Source: JANWLD01 sp035700225 (GTDB lineage: Bacteria > Patescibacteriota > Saccharimonadia > Saccharimonadales > 2-12-FULL-41-12). From it: 44,633 bases of DNA. A model generated the notes under the pieces. The model was not told where the DNA came from. It did no database searches and saw nothing but the letters and a program-made list of their open reading frames with translations. Shown here piece by piece: positions 1-8,581 of the stretch (positions are counted from its first letter, which is position 1; each line of letters begins with the position of its first letter). The position numbers were made by a program, and so were the translations under genes. Location of the stretch: assembly GCA_035700225.1 (NCBI GenBank), contig DASSOT010000053.1, positions 1-44,633 of the forward strand, written 5' to 3'.

Positions 1-1
1 G

Positions 2-739
2 GCGCTGAAGCTATGGGGAGGGAAACTCATACTCAAGTCAAAGCTCGATGCCTACGATGGCCGGGGCAATGAAGTCATTACAGACAAGTCACAGATAGCA
101 GGCGCCATAGAAAGGTTTTCCGGCGGCGGAGTATACGCTGAAAAAATAGTAGATTTTCAGAAGGAACTGGCCGTAATGTCTGCGAAAGATATAGAGGGGA
201 ACATTTCCAGCTATCCGGTGGTGGAAACCGTGCACAAGCGCAACATCTGCGTCGAGGTCTACGCCCCGGCGGACATCAGCCCCGCGATAGCGCATTCAGC
301 CCGGGAAACAGCAAGCAGGGTGGTCAAAGAACTTGAAGGAGCAGGCGTATATGGCGTAGAGATGTTTTTGGACAAAGAAGAAAACGTATTTATCAACGAA
401 ATAGCGCCAAGAGTGCATAACTCCGGCCATTTCACCATGGATATGTGCGAGCCTTCACAGTTCAAACAGCACATCTTGGCCGTTACCGGGCAGAAACTTG
501 AAACACCGGTAATGAGGGCGCCTTTTTGCTGTATGGTAAATATCCTGGGCGAAAGAGACGGACCTGTCGAGATGAAAGGCGTAGAGGAGGCAGAAAAGAT
601 TCCCGGCGTAAGCGTCTATATTTACGGAAAAAAACCGACTAAAATAGACCGTAAGATGGGACACATAAACGCCATCGGCGATACAATGGAAACTGCGAAG
701 AATAAAGCTATGCAAGCAAGAAAATTAATCAGCATTTAG
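2..739 (+). CDS. purK: PurK, N5-carboxyaminoimidazole ribonucleotide synthase (5'-truncated)
   Basis: ATP-grasp enzyme that carboxylates AIR with bicarbonate and ATP to N5-CAIR, the substrate of PurE encoded next. The frame is open from base 2, so the N-terminal part lies outside the window and about 245 codons remain. Visible family signatures are AYDGRGN (ATP-grasp glycine loop region), AEKIVDFQKELAVM, VVETVHKRNICVEVYAPA and the metal/ATP-binding stretch FINEIAPRVHNSGHFT. The C-terminal domain ends normally at TAG. purE follows 8 bases later, indicating one operon. The identity is strong; only the start is unknown. Confidence 0.95.
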   Translation, partial: ALKLWGGKLILKSKLDAYDGRGNEVITDKSQIAGAIERFSGGGVYAEKIVDFQKELAVMSAKDIEGNISSYPVVETVHKRNICVEVYAPADISPAIAHSARETASRVVKELEGAGVYGVEMFLDKEENVFINEIAPRVHNSGHFTMDMCEPSQFKQHILAVTGQKLETPVMRAPFCCMVNILGERDGPVEMKGVEEAEKIPGVSVYIYGKKPTKIDRKMGHINAIGDTMETAKNKAMQARKLISI

Positions 740-747
740 GAGCAAAT

Positions 748-1239
748 ATGGACAAACCTTCAGTCGGCATAATAATGGGTTCCAAATCAGACAAAGACAT
801 AATGGACAAGGCCGCACAAACCCTGGACGAACTGGGCGTAGCATACGAACTGCGCATAGTTTCCGCCCATAGGACCCCGGATGTCATGGATGAGTACGCG
901 GCAACTGCGCGCGAACGCGGTTTGAAGGTCATAATCGCAGGAGCCGGCGGTTCGGCCCATCTGCCAGGTATGACAGCCTCCCACACGACCCTGCCGGTCA
1001 TAGCCGTACCCATAAAACGCAACGAAAACGACCACGAGGCGCTTTGGTCGAACATAAAGATGCCTCCTGGCATACCGCTGGCGACAATGCCGGAAAACGG
1101 CGCCGGGAATGCCGCTTTGATGGCTGTGGAAATCCTCTCGCTAAACGACGACAAACTAGCGGAAAAGTACCAGGCTTACCGACAAAAGATGCACGACGCC
1201 GTCATAGAAGACGACAAGAACATAAATAATAATTTATAA
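748..1239 (+). CDS. purE: PurE, N5-CAIR mutase (class I)
   Basis: Converts N5-CAIR to CAIR, completing the two-step bacterial carboxylation started by PurK. At 163 aa it has the normal class I length. Visible motifs are MGSKSDKDIM near the N-terminus (phosphate-binding loop), SAHRTPDVM with the conserved histidine, and IIAGAGGSAHLPGM. The ATG is preceded by AGGAGC at a suitable distance, and the gene lies 8 bases after purK. The presence of both PurK and PurE argues for the N5-CAIR route rather than direct CO2-dependent class II PurE. Confidence 0.96.
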   Translation: MDKPSVGIIMGSKSDKDIMDKAAQTLDELGVAYELRIVSAHRTPDVMDEYAATARERGLKVIIAGAGGSAHLPGMTASHTTLPVIAVPIKRNENDHEALWSNIKMPPGIPLATMPENGAGNAALMAVEILSLNDDKLAEKYQAYRQKMHDAVIEDDKNINNNL

Positions 1240-1243
1240 GTGT

Positions 1244-1249
1244 TACAAT
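1244..1249 (+). promoter_or_regulatory. -10 element before the cyclohydrolase gene
   Basis: TACAAT ends 6 bases before the GTG start at 1256, the spacing expected for a transcript that begins at or next to the start codon. No convincing -35 lies 17 bases upstream. It may be a secondary promoter inside the pur operon. Confidence 0.4.
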
Positions 1250-1255
1250 TTAGGC

Positions 1256-1810
1256 GTGAAAGACTCTACTCTTAAAGATTTCTTGAGGAACCTGGGAAAC
1301 AGGTCGCCCGCACCGGGCGGAGGAGCGGTTTCAGCCATTAACGGCGCACTGGCCTCGGCTCAGCTGAAGATGGTCTGTGAATATACAAAAGATGAATCCG
1401 TCAAAAATAATGCGGAACCACTAGCCCGAAAGACCGACAAGTTTCTGGGTCTTGCCGAAGAGGACGCAGAAGCTTTTGAGAGCGTAAGCAACGCATACAA
1501 GACCGGCGACAAGACGAGGATTGACACTGCACTGGCTGAGGCTGTCAAAGTAAGCTCCGGCGTTCTGGCAGACTGCGAAGAAGTCTTAGAACTTTGCGAA
1601 AAAAATTATGAAAAGTTCAACCGCAAATTGAATGCAGACGTCATAACCGCACTTGCAAATCTGAGGGCCGCCGTACTTTCATCACAAGCCATGATAAGAA
1701 CCAATAAGAACGCCTTTTCTTCCGAGCCGAACGACCTGGAAGGGCAACTGCGTTTTTCTGACGAGCTCAAGCTACGCATAGACAGACTTACGGAAAGTAT
1801 CGAGGTTTAG
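1256..1810 (+). CDS. fchA: Cyclodeaminase-family methenyl-THF cyclohydrolase (FchA-like)
   Basis: A 184-aa protein of the formiminotransferase-cyclodeaminase C-terminal-domain family. Stand-alone members act as 5,10-methenyltetrahydrofolate cyclohydrolases (FchA) or as formimino-THF cyclodeaminases. The diagnostic N-terminal signature SPAPGGGAVSAINGALA is at residues 17-33; the rest is the expected all-helical pattern. It starts with GTG and lies directly before folD (2-base gap), inside the purine operon. No histidine-degradation gene is visible, so a cyclohydrolase role feeding 10-formyl-THF to PurN is more likely than cyclodeaminase. That matters because the neighbouring FolD lacks its cyclohydrolase lysine. 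The symbol is by analogy. Confidence 0.8.
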   Translation: MKDSTLKDFLRNLGNRSPAPGGGAVSAINGALASAQLKMVCEYTKDESVKNNAEPLARKTDKFLGLAEEDAEAFESVSNAYKTGDKTRIDTALAEAVKVSSGVLADCEEVLELCEKNYEKFNRKLNADVITALANLRAAVLSSQAMIRTNKNAFSSEPNDLEGQLRFSDELKLRIDRLTESIEV

Positions 1811-1812
1811 GA

Positions 1813-2667
1813 GTGGTGCGAATACTGGACGGCAAAGAACTTTCAAAGAAAATACGCGATGATGTGGCGAGGCGCGTAGAGTCCTTGTCAACCAAACCTG
1901 TTTTAGCCATAGTGTTGGCAACGAAAGATGAAAGCGCCAAAGCCTACACGGGAGTGATAATAAAGGCGAGCGAAAAAGCCGGGATTGACGCAGTCTTACA
2001 CGATATAGGTGAAAAGGCCGGACACGATGAAATCATGGCGAAAGTCAAAACATTAGCCAACGACAAAAATACTCACGGAATAATCATACAGACGCCGGTT
2101 TCAGACGACTTCGATATAGATGAAGCTCGCTCTCTGATACCTTTGGAAAAGGACATAGATGGAGCGAACCCTCTGAGCGCCGGCAGACTTTTTTCCGGAC
2201 TGGAATCATTCGCTCCGGCTACGGCGCAAGCTGTCATAGAGATGATAAACAGCCACGATATAGGAGTGTCCGGTAAGAATGCAGTAATCATAGGCAGAAG
2301 CAGGATAGTCGGAAAACCGGTGGCGCATCTTTTACTGAATATGGATGCGACTGTCACCATCTGCCATAGCGCTACAAAAGACCTGCCGTCTTTCACTAAA
2401 GAAGCCGACATACTTGTGGTAGCCGCCGGCAAGACAGGCCTGATTGGCAAAGAGCACATCAGCCCGGACAAAGGCGTAGCGGTAATAGACATAGGCACTA
2501 ATTTTAACGAATCAGGCAAGCTTGTAGGCGATGTGAAATATGACGAAGTGGAGCGTGTAGCGGGCGCTATAACACCTGTACCTGGAGGTGTGGGGCCGGT
2601 TACTACGGCGATACTGCTAAAAAATACCCTCGAAGCATGCTTGAACCAAACAGGGCAAAGAGGTTGA
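1813..2667 (+). CDS. folD: FolD-type methylene-THF dehydrogenase lacking the catalytic Lys
   Basis: NAD(P)-dependent 5,10-methylene-THF dehydrogenase, normally bifunctional with cyclohydrolase; 284 aa, normal length. The whole sequence aligns with E. coli FolD as I recall it: N-terminal VRILDGKELSKKIR, the catalytic Gln in GIIIQTP, KDIDGANP, the Rossmann segment VIIGRSRIVGKPVAHLL and C-terminal ITPVPGGVGPVTTAIL. In the gap-free stretch from Tyr45, the position of E. coli Lys54 (Tyr+4) is Ile49 (codon 1957-1959); the lysine two residues later is kept. Loss of this lysine suggests a dehydrogenase-only enzyme, with the adjacent FchA-like protein doing the hydrolase step. Start is one of two consecutive GTGs (1813 or 1816); AGGAG overlaps the previous stop. 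Confidence 0.92.
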   Translation: MVRILDGKELSKKIRDDVARRVESLSTKPVLAIVLATKDESAKAYTGVIIKASEKAGIDAVLHDIGEKAGHDEIMAKVKTLANDKNTHGIIIQTPVSDDFDIDEARSLIPLEKDIDGANPLSAGRLFSGLESFAPATAQAVIEMINSHDIGVSGKNAVIIGRSRIVGKPVAHLLLNMDATVTICHSATKDLPSFTKEADILVVAAGKTGLIGKEHISPDKGVAVIDIGTNFNESGKLVGDVKYDEVERVAGAITPVPGGVGPVTTAILLKNTLEACLNQTGQRG

Positions 2668-2691
2668 AAAAAACCATAAATAAATTAAAAT
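2664..2691 (+). promoter_or_regulatory. Possible purF promoter
   Basis: TTGAAA, a 16-base spacer and TAAAAT, placing initiation near 2698. A GGAG at about 2699-2702 precedes the ATG at 2716 by 13 bases, rather long. The only sizeable gap in the first half of the pur cluster is here. Confidence 0.35.
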
Positions 2692-2715
2692 AAGGGTAGG
2701 AGTAACACTTGCGTT

Positions 2716-4182
2716 ATGCACACCGAGGATAAGCTGAAGGAAAAATGCGCGGTATTTGCGACTTACGGGAAATCCCCCGAAGCCGCTAGACTGGCTTATT
2801 ACGGACTCTGGGCGATGCAACACAGAGGGCAAGAGAGTTCAGGCATAGCCTCCTCTGACGGCAAGCGCATATTCGATTTTTCAGATTTCGGCCTTGTTGC
2901 CAACGTATACCGCGAAGAAGATTTGAAAGAACTTCACGGCCATATATCGATAGGACATAACCGCTATTCCACTTCCGGCGGGCACGACGCCATGTATAAC
3001 CAGCCTTTCGTAAACGGCGCGCGGTCCTTCGCTTTCGCCCATAACGGCAACCTGCCGGTGACGGACAAGCTGGAAGCTTACCTGACGAAGCACAAGGTGA
3101 GCAATGAGAAGCTCAATGACTCCGGAATGATGGCCGCCGCTATTGAGCAGGAAATGCAGATGGGACGCACCCTCCCGGAAGCAATCAAAGAATCATACCC
3201 CCTCTTCGAGGGGATTTTTTCTGCCGTCGCAATGGACAGGTCCTGCGTAGTCGGTTTTCGCGACAGACACGGCGTACGGCCTCTTTCCATCGGTAAGATA
3301 AAAGACGGTTACGTGATAGTTTCCGAAACCTGTACTTTTGACACCATAGGCGCCGAGTACGTAAGGGACGTGCTTCCGGGCGAGATGGTAGTGGTAGACG
3401 AAAACGGCCTTACCTCTTACCAGGTTGAAAAGGGTGATTTGAAATTGGATATCTTTGAATTCGTTTATTTCGCCCGTCCGGACAGTATGCTTCTCGGTAA
3501 GAGCGTGAACAGGGTCAGAGAAAACCTCGGAAGCGAACTCGCCAAGGAGTATAAGACAAAAGCCGACGTAGTCGTCCCCGTACCGGATTCTTCCATACCG
3601 GCGGCGCTGGGTTTTTCAAAGAAAAGCGGTATCCCGCTGGAGCTCGGCCTGGTAAAGAACCGGTACATAAACCGCACCTTTATCCGCCCGACTAACGAAC
3701 TGCGCAAGCGCGACCTTATGCTGAAACTCAACCCGGTATCGGAAACCATGAAAGGTAAAAGTGTAATTCTGGTTGATGACTCCATCGTACGCGGCCATAC
3801 CCTCAAGCAGGTTGTAGCCATGCTCAGGGATGCAGGCGCCAGGAAAGTGCATCTGATGATAAGCTCTCCGCCGGTTATGTATCCTGATTTTTACGGTATC
3901 AATACCCCCTCACAATCCGACCTCATAGCATCAAAGATGAACAATGCTGAAATCTGTAAATACATGGGGGCTGATTCGTTGAACTATCTTTCATTCTCCG
4001 GAATGATAAAGGCAACCGGCCTTGCTGAAAGCAATTTCTGCACTTCTTGCTTCACGGGTATATATCCGTCGCCTATAGGCAAAAGAGCGGAAGGTATAAA
4101 TTACATTAACTCCCGCCCGGTGACAAAACCGATAGTGTATCAAAAACATCCGGCTAAAAAGCCCGCAGAGGTACTCGTCTGA
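2716..4182 (+). CDS. purF: PurF, amidophosphoribosyltransferase
   Basis: Committed step of purine synthesis: PRPP + Gln gives 5-phosphoribosylamine. 488 aa. Cys11 follows a 10-residue propeptide and begins CAVFATYG, the N-terminal-nucleophile glutaminase; the supporting motifs QHRGQESSGIA, GHNRYST and HNGNL are present. The phosphoribosyltransferase half has PDSSIPAALGF, KNRYINRTFI and the PRPP loop VILVDDSIVRGHT. Compared with the Bacillus-type enzyme that carries a 4Fe-4S cluster (from memory), two ligand positions are Asp (in LDIFEFVYF and YPDFYG), and only the C-terminal CTSC pair remains, so a cluster is unlikely. The stop is followed 3 bases later by purN. Confidence 0.96.
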   Translation: MHTEDKLKEKCAVFATYGKSPEAARLAYYGLWAMQHRGQESSGIASSDGKRIFDFSDFGLVANVYREEDLKELHGHISIGHNRYSTSGGHDAMYNQPFVNGARSFAFAHNGNLPVTDKLEAYLTKHKVSNEKLNDSGMMAAAIEQEMQMGRTLPEAIKESYPLFEGIFSAVAMDRSCVVGFRDRHGVRPLSIGKIKDGYVIVSETCTFDTIGAEYVRDVLPGEMVVVDENGLTSYQVEKGDLKLDIFEFVYFARPDSMLLGKSVNRVRENLGSELAKEYKTKADVVVPVPDSSIPAALGFSKKSGIPLELGLVKNRYINRTFIRPTNELRKRDLMLKLNPVSETMKGKSVILVDDSIVRGHTLKQVVAMLRDAGARKVHLMISSPPVMYPDFYGINTPSQSDLIASKMNNAEICKYMGADSLNYLSFSGMIKATGLAESNFCTSCFTGIYPSPIGKRAEGINYINSRPVTKPIVYQKHPAKKPAEVLV

Positions 4183-4185
4183 TAG

Positions 4186-4869
4186 ATGGCACCGGTAAAG
4201 ATAGCAATACTGGCGTCCGGAAGCGGAACGACCGCTGAAAGATTTATTACCGACTGCGTCAACGGCAGAGTCGCCGGCGACGTAGTCTTGGTAATTGCCA
4301 ACAACAAAAACGCCCAGGTTTTCGACAGGGTGGCTAAACTTAATAATAAACACGGGCTGGATATAAAAACTGCCAACATCGGAAAAAGCACTCACCCCCC
4401 GAAAGACAACGAAGAAGTAGAATACGGGCATCAGACCTCCGCCGAAGAACAAGCGATATTAAAAGAGTTAAAAAGTGCAGGCATAGACCTGGTTTTATTA
4501 CTGGGCTACATGAAGCTGGTAGGAAAAAGCATTGTCGAAAAATACGGCTGGCGGGATGATTATATGTCTGTATACCAGGCAAGGATGCTAAACACTCACC
4601 CTGGCCTTCTACCCGCTACCAAAGGCTTGTTCGGTATACACGTACAGGAGAGGGTCATAGCCGGCAAGCTGGAGGCAGGGCATTGCCTGTTTGCCGTGGA
4701 TTCCGAGTATGACGACGGCCCGGTCATCGCAGAACACAAGGTGCAGGTTGATAAAGAAGATACCCCGGAAAGCCTTTTTGAGAGAGTAAAGGACTCGGAG
4801 AAGATACACCTAGCCGAAGACATTAACGGATTCATAGTTGAACAGAAAAAATATATGGGAGTAGAATAG
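4186..4869 (+). CDS. purN: PurN-type GAR formyltransferase
   Basis: Transfers the formyl group of 10-formyl-THF to glycinamide ribonucleotide. 227 aa, longer than the usual 190-210. Catalytic residues are present: Asn136 and His138 in LNTHPGLLP and Asp176 in EYDDGPVI. The phosphate-binding loop is ASGSGTTAERF, where typical PurN has SGxGSN, and there is an insertion around residues 62-84, so this is a divergent member. It sits 3 bases after purF and 7 bases before purD. The formate-dependent PurT is not seen in the window, so this gene presumably depends on FolD and FchA upstream. Confidence 0.88.
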   Translation: MAPVKIAILASGSGTTAERFITDCVNGRVAGDVVLVIANNKNAQVFDRVAKLNNKHGLDIKTANIGKSTHPPKDNEEVEYGHQTSAEEQAILKELKSAGIDLVLLLGYMKLVGKSIVEKYGWRDDYMSVYQARMLNTHPGLLPATKGLFGIHVQERVIAGKLEAGHCLFAVDSEYDDGPVIAEHKVQVDKEDTPESLFERVKDSEKIHLAEDINGFIVEQKKYMGVE

Positions 4870-4876
4870 TTCCCAT

Positions 4877-6163
4877 ATGGGCAAGAAAGTCATGGTCATC
4901 GGCGGGACCGGCGGCAGGGAGCACGCTCTTTCCTGGAAGTTGTCACAGTCGCCTAAGGTTGAAAAAGTATATCTGGCGCCAGGAAACGGCGGAACCGGAA
5001 ATACGGGAGAGAATGTAGATATCTCGCCATCAAAAACCGACGGATTGATTGATTTTTGCAAAGAGAAAGATGTAGACCTGGTGGTGATAGGCCCTGATGA
5101 TCTATTGGCTGATGGTTTGTGTGATGAGTTTCAAAAAAACGGTTTCGCCGTGTTCGGTCCGTCAAAAAAAGCGGCCAGGATAGAATCATCAAAAGCTTTC
5201 GCTAAAAATTTGATGAAAAAACAAGGCGTGCCAACTGCGGAGTATGAAGTATTTACTGATACGGAAAAGGCTTTGGATTACGCCCGTAATCATCAGTATC
5301 CTCTGGTCGTAAAGGCAAGCGGACTGGCTTTGGGCAAGGGCGTGTTGATATGCGATGATTTCGAATCCGCGCAAAACGCTATAAATTCGATAATGGTAGA
5401 TAAAGTATTCAAGTCCGCCGGCGAAACCATAGTGATAGAAGATTTCATGCAGGGTAGCGAGGTTTCGTTCCATGTCTTGAGCGACGGAACAAACAGGGTC
5501 ATGTTTCCGCCCAGCCAGGATCATAAACAGGTTTTTGACGGTGACAAAGGGCCTAACACCGGAGGCATGGGAGTATTCGGGCCAGTCAGCTGGATTTCAG
5601 CCGAACTTGCAGATACTGTAGACAAAAATATTGTCGAGCCCATACTCGAGGGCCTGAAGGAAGAAAAGAGTACTTTTGCCGGATGCTTATACCCCGGATT
5701 GATGATAACCAAAGACGGACCGAAAGTAGTAGAATACAATTCGCGTTTCGGCGACCCGGAAACACAGATATACATGAGGTTGATGGAATCCGATCTATAC
5801 GACCTTTTGTACGCTTGCGCTACCGGAAGCCTGAAACCGGATATGCTGAAATGGAAGCCCGGTTTTGCCGTCAGCGTAGTGCTGGCATCCGGCGGATATC
5901 CGGAAAGCTACGAAAAAGGCATCGAAATAACAGGATGCGAAGAAGCCGAAGCCATGGAAGACATCGTCCTCTTTCACGCGGGGACCAGGATGGAAGACGG
6001 CAGACTATTAACGTCAGGCGGCAGGGTCATGAATGTGACCGCTACAGGCGATACGCTGGATGAAGCCATAGCCAAAGCCTATAAGGCCGTAGAAAAGATA
6101 CATTTTGACAAGATGCACTATCGCACAGATATAGGCCGGCGCGAAATACCACACTTTTTATAG
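4877..6163 (+). CDS. purD: PurD, phosphoribosylamine-glycine ligase
   Basis: ATP-grasp ligase making glycinamide ribonucleotide from phosphoribosylamine and glycine. 428 aa, the standard length. Visible motifs are VIGGTGGREHALSWKL and LAPGNGGTG at the N-terminus, the ATP-grasp elements VVKASGLALGKGV and VIEDFMQGSEVS, the family-specific PSQDHKQVFDGDKGPNTGGMG, and the metal-binding VEYNSRFGDPETQ. It is the last + gene before the convergent prs. Confidence 0.96.
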   Translation: MGKKVMVIGGTGGREHALSWKLSQSPKVEKVYLAPGNGGTGNTGENVDISPSKTDGLIDFCKEKDVDLVVIGPDDLLADGLCDEFQKNGFAVFGPSKKAARIESSKAFAKNLMKKQGVPTAEYEVFTDTEKALDYARNHQYPLVVKASGLALGKGVLICDDFESAQNAINSIMVDKVFKSAGETIVIEDFMQGSEVSFHVLSDGTNRVMFPPSQDHKQVFDGDKGPNTGGMGVFGPVSWISAELADTVDKNIVEPILEGLKEEKSTFAGCLYPGLMITKDGPKVVEYNSRFGDPETQIYMRLMESDLYDLLYACATGSLKPDMLKWKPGFAVSVVLASGGYPESYEKGIEITGCEEAEAMEDIVLFHAGTRMEDGRLLTSGGRVMNVTATGDTLDEAIAKAYKAVEKIHFDKMHYRTDIGRREIPHFL

Positions 6164-6201
6164 AGCAGGTTGGATTTTCATACTAGGACTTTGAGGACTT
6201 T

Positions 6202-6297
6202 GGCGTTTTGTTGCGGAAGAGTCGCAAACGCCACGGGCTGAACTGCAAGTTCACCCGTAGAGAGCTCTTCCGAAGCAAAATGGTAAAGGCCTTTACC
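6202..6297. promoter_or_regulatory. Nested inverted repeats between convergent purD and prs
   Basis: Three dyads lie in the 133-base gap. An imperfect 16-base pair, 6206-6221 with 6265-6280 (eight G/C-rich pairs, a 3-base internal loop, then TTTTG/CAAAA), encloses a hairpin 6233-6243/6249-6258. A competing stem, GGCGTTT 6202-6208 with AAACGCC 6226-6232, cannot form with the outer one. Finally GGTAAAGGCCTTTACC (6282-6297) is a perfect 16-base palindrome that reaches the prs stop codon. A bidirectional terminator is the simplest reading. Confidence 0.55.
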
Positions 6298-7271
6298 TAC
6301 AAGGCCTGGTTGAGGCCGTCAAAGAGGGCCGAGACTGACTGCTGTTCGAATATGGCCTGTATTGCGTCGGCTATCAGGTCGACTATTGATATTTCCACAA
6401 GTATCTCCAGCTTACGGCTTTTTTCCGGTACAGGCAGGGTGTTTGTCACGGCCAGGTGATCTATGGGCGATTTCTTTATCCTCTCAATGGCCGGGTCTGA
6501 AAATATACCGTGCGTAGCGGCGGCGGAAACGGCCTTGGCGCCATGGTCTATCAAAAGCTGTGCGGCGGCACACATCGTACCGGCGGTATCAATCATGTCG
6601 TCGATGATAATGCACCTTTTGCCTTTGATATTTCCGATTATGTCTATGGCTTCGGCTTCATTCTTGCGCGAACGGCGTTTGTGCACTATTGCTATGTCTG
6701 CATTCAGACGCGAAGCATAGCGTTCGGTAAGTTTTACCCGGCCGGCATCAGGCGATACTATGACCAGTTCTTCGCCTTCGAATTTTTTCTTCAGATGCTC
6801 AACCAGCACCGGCAAAGCGATCAAATGGTCGAAAGGACCGTTGAAAAAACCTTGTATCTGGCCGGCGTGCAAGTCCACACAAGCTATACGGTTAGCTCCG
6901 GCAGAAGCCAGGATATCTATGACAAGCCTAGCGGTGATGGGCTCGCGCCCGGAAGATTTTCTGTCCTGTCTTGCATAACCCAGGAAAGGACAGACGGCTG
7001 TGATGTGCCGGGCTGAAGCTCTTTTAGCCGCATCTATGATGATGGCCTGCTCCATCAATGCTTCTGCAACGGAGTTCGTATGAGCCTGAAAAATAAAAAC
7101 GTCGGCTCCGCGAACCGACTCTTCAAGGTGGCATTTTATCTCTCCGTTGGCGAATCTTTCAATCCCAGTGTCGGAAAGCCTCACGCCCAGGCGCTTGGCC
7201 ACCATTTCGGCGAGTTCCATATGGTGGCTCCCCGAAAAAATTTGCAATCTTTTATTTTCAACTCTGTTCAC
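6297..7271 (-). CDS. prs: Prs, ribose-phosphate pyrophosphokinase
   Basis: Makes PRPP from ribose-5-phosphate and ATP, the substrate of PurF. 324 aa. Class I features are all present: FSGSHHMELAEMVAKRLG, RFANGEIKCHLEESVRG, YARQDRKSSGREPITA (catalytic flexible loop and ATP contacts), the DLHAGQIQGFF metal motif and the PRPP loop CIIIDDMIDTAGTM. The start is GTG at 7271, with GGAGG 4 bases upstream; an ATG overlapping it is out of frame. It is transcribed against the rest of the pur genes. Confidence 0.96.
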   Translation of the reverse strand: MNRVENKRLQIFSGSHHMELAEMVAKRLGVRLSDTGIERFANGEIKCHLEESVRGADVFIFQAHTNSVAEALMEQAIIIDAAKRASARHITAVCPFLGYARQDRKSSGREPITARLVIDILASAGANRIACVDLHAGQIQGFFNGPFDHLIALPVLVEHLKKKFEGEELVIVSPDAGRVKLTERYASRLNADIAIVHKRRSRKNEAEAIDIIGNIKGKRCIIIDDMIDTAGTMCAAAQLLIDHGAKAVSAAATHGIFSDPAIERIKKSPIDHLAVTNTLPVPEKSRKLEILVEISIVDLIADAIQAIFEQQSVSALFDGLNQAL

Positions 7272-7404
7272 ATAACCTCCAATTGTGCAGACGTATTTCT
7301 CATAATTTTAGCATAGCCGGAAGAATCCATAAAACATTACGGCCAGAATTCAAATTATTTTGCCACAAGCCCGATTAAAAGATAAGCTATAGTTAGAGAA
7401 ACCT

Positions 7405-8502
7405 ATGACGGACAAACTTTCATATCATAAAAGTGTCGATTATTCTATTGCCGACCCGGCGAAGGTGCTTGCCCAGAAAAAGGCCGCCGAAACCGCGGGC
7501 AACATGCCGTTCGGTTTTAAGGAACTTGGCGGAACAAGAGGCGAATCAGCCTATGTGTTCGATATGGGCGAAAGCTACGGCGCGCTAGTCCAGGAAGGCC
7601 TGGGTACCAAAAGCCTGATAGCTCAGAGCATTTACGCTCAAACCGGTAAATCACACTTCAAAGCCATAGCCAAAGACACCGTCGCAACCTTCATAAACGA
7701 TCTGATAAGCGTCGGCGCCACTCCTGTCGTAAGCAATGCTTACTGGTCTTCAAGCTCATACAAATGGCTGGGGGACAAGAAACTCACCGAGGATTTCATA
7801 AACGGCTGGAAAGAAGCTTGCGACGAGGCCAAAATAGTCTGGGGCGGAGGCGAAACCCAGTCCCTAAACGGCATTGTTAAGGATGGCGTGCTGGAATTTG
7901 CCGGTTCCGCTTTCGGAGTAATCAGCCCTAAAAGCGAGCTTGTAACCGAAGAGAACCTGAAGGCCGGCGACGCAATCGTATTGATTGAAGCCAGCGGAGT
8001 ACACGCCAACGGCATAAGCCTGACCAGGGAAATAGCCGCAAAATTAAAAGACGGTTATCAAACCAAGTTTGATTCCGGAGCTACTTTCGGCGAAGCTTTG
8101 CTGGTACCGACACATCTATATTCTAATGTGGTAAGAAAACTGTTTTCAGAAGGAGTGGATGTCCACTATCTATCAAATATCACCGGCCACGGCTGGCGCA
8201 AGATAATGCGGGCTACCGCTGAATTTAGCTATGTAATAGAAAAAGTCCCGCCGGCTCAGGAAGTGTTCGCTTTCATCATGGAAAAAAGCGGCAACAGCGA
8301 AACAGAGATGTACGGAAACTACAATATGGGAGCTGGCTACGCAGTGTATGTTCCTGATGAACAGGCTGACAAAGCAGTAGCCGCCGCGCAATCTTGTGGC
8401 CTCAAAGCCTGGGTCGCCGGACGCCTGGAAAAAGGTCCGAAAAAGCTGGAGATAAGGCCCAAGGGCATAAGCTTTGAGGGCGAGAGCCTCGGCGTCAGAT
8501 AG
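7405..8502 (+). CDS. purM: PurM-like AIR synthetase (divergent)
   Basis: Phosphoribosylformylglycinamidine cyclo-ligase, converting FGAM to AIR. 365 aa, PurM/HypE-type ATPase superfamily. Recognisable but divergent motifs are EGLGTKSLIA (usual DGVGTK), FINDLISVGATPV, VWGGGETQSL, ASGVHANGISLTREI, SNITGHGWRKIMR (usual HITGGG) and YNMGAGYAVYVP. Its place directly before purL and the absence of another purM support the role. A TATAGT (7388-7393) lies 11 bases before the ATG. Confidence 0.85.
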   Translation: MTDKLSYHKSVDYSIADPAKVLAQKKAAETAGNMPFGFKELGGTRGESAYVFDMGESYGALVQEGLGTKSLIAQSIYAQTGKSHFKAIAKDTVATFINDLISVGATPVVSNAYWSSSSYKWLGDKKLTEDFINGWKEACDEAKIVWGGGETQSLNGIVKDGVLEFAGSAFGVISPKSELVTEENLKAGDAIVLIEASGVHANGISLTREIAAKLKDGYQTKFDSGATFGEALLVPTHLYSNVVRKLFSEGVDVHYLSNITGHGWRKIMRATAEFSYVIEKVPPAQEVFAFIMEKSGNSETEMYGNYNMGAGYAVYVPDEQADKAVAAAQSCGLKAWVAGRLEKGPKKLEIRPKGISFEGESLGVR

Positions 8503-8581
8503 CAAAAGTAGGCCCAAGCCGTAGCAAACAACGGTTAAATCAGCTAAAATATAAACAGTAATTGGAAAAAAGCTTAACAGT

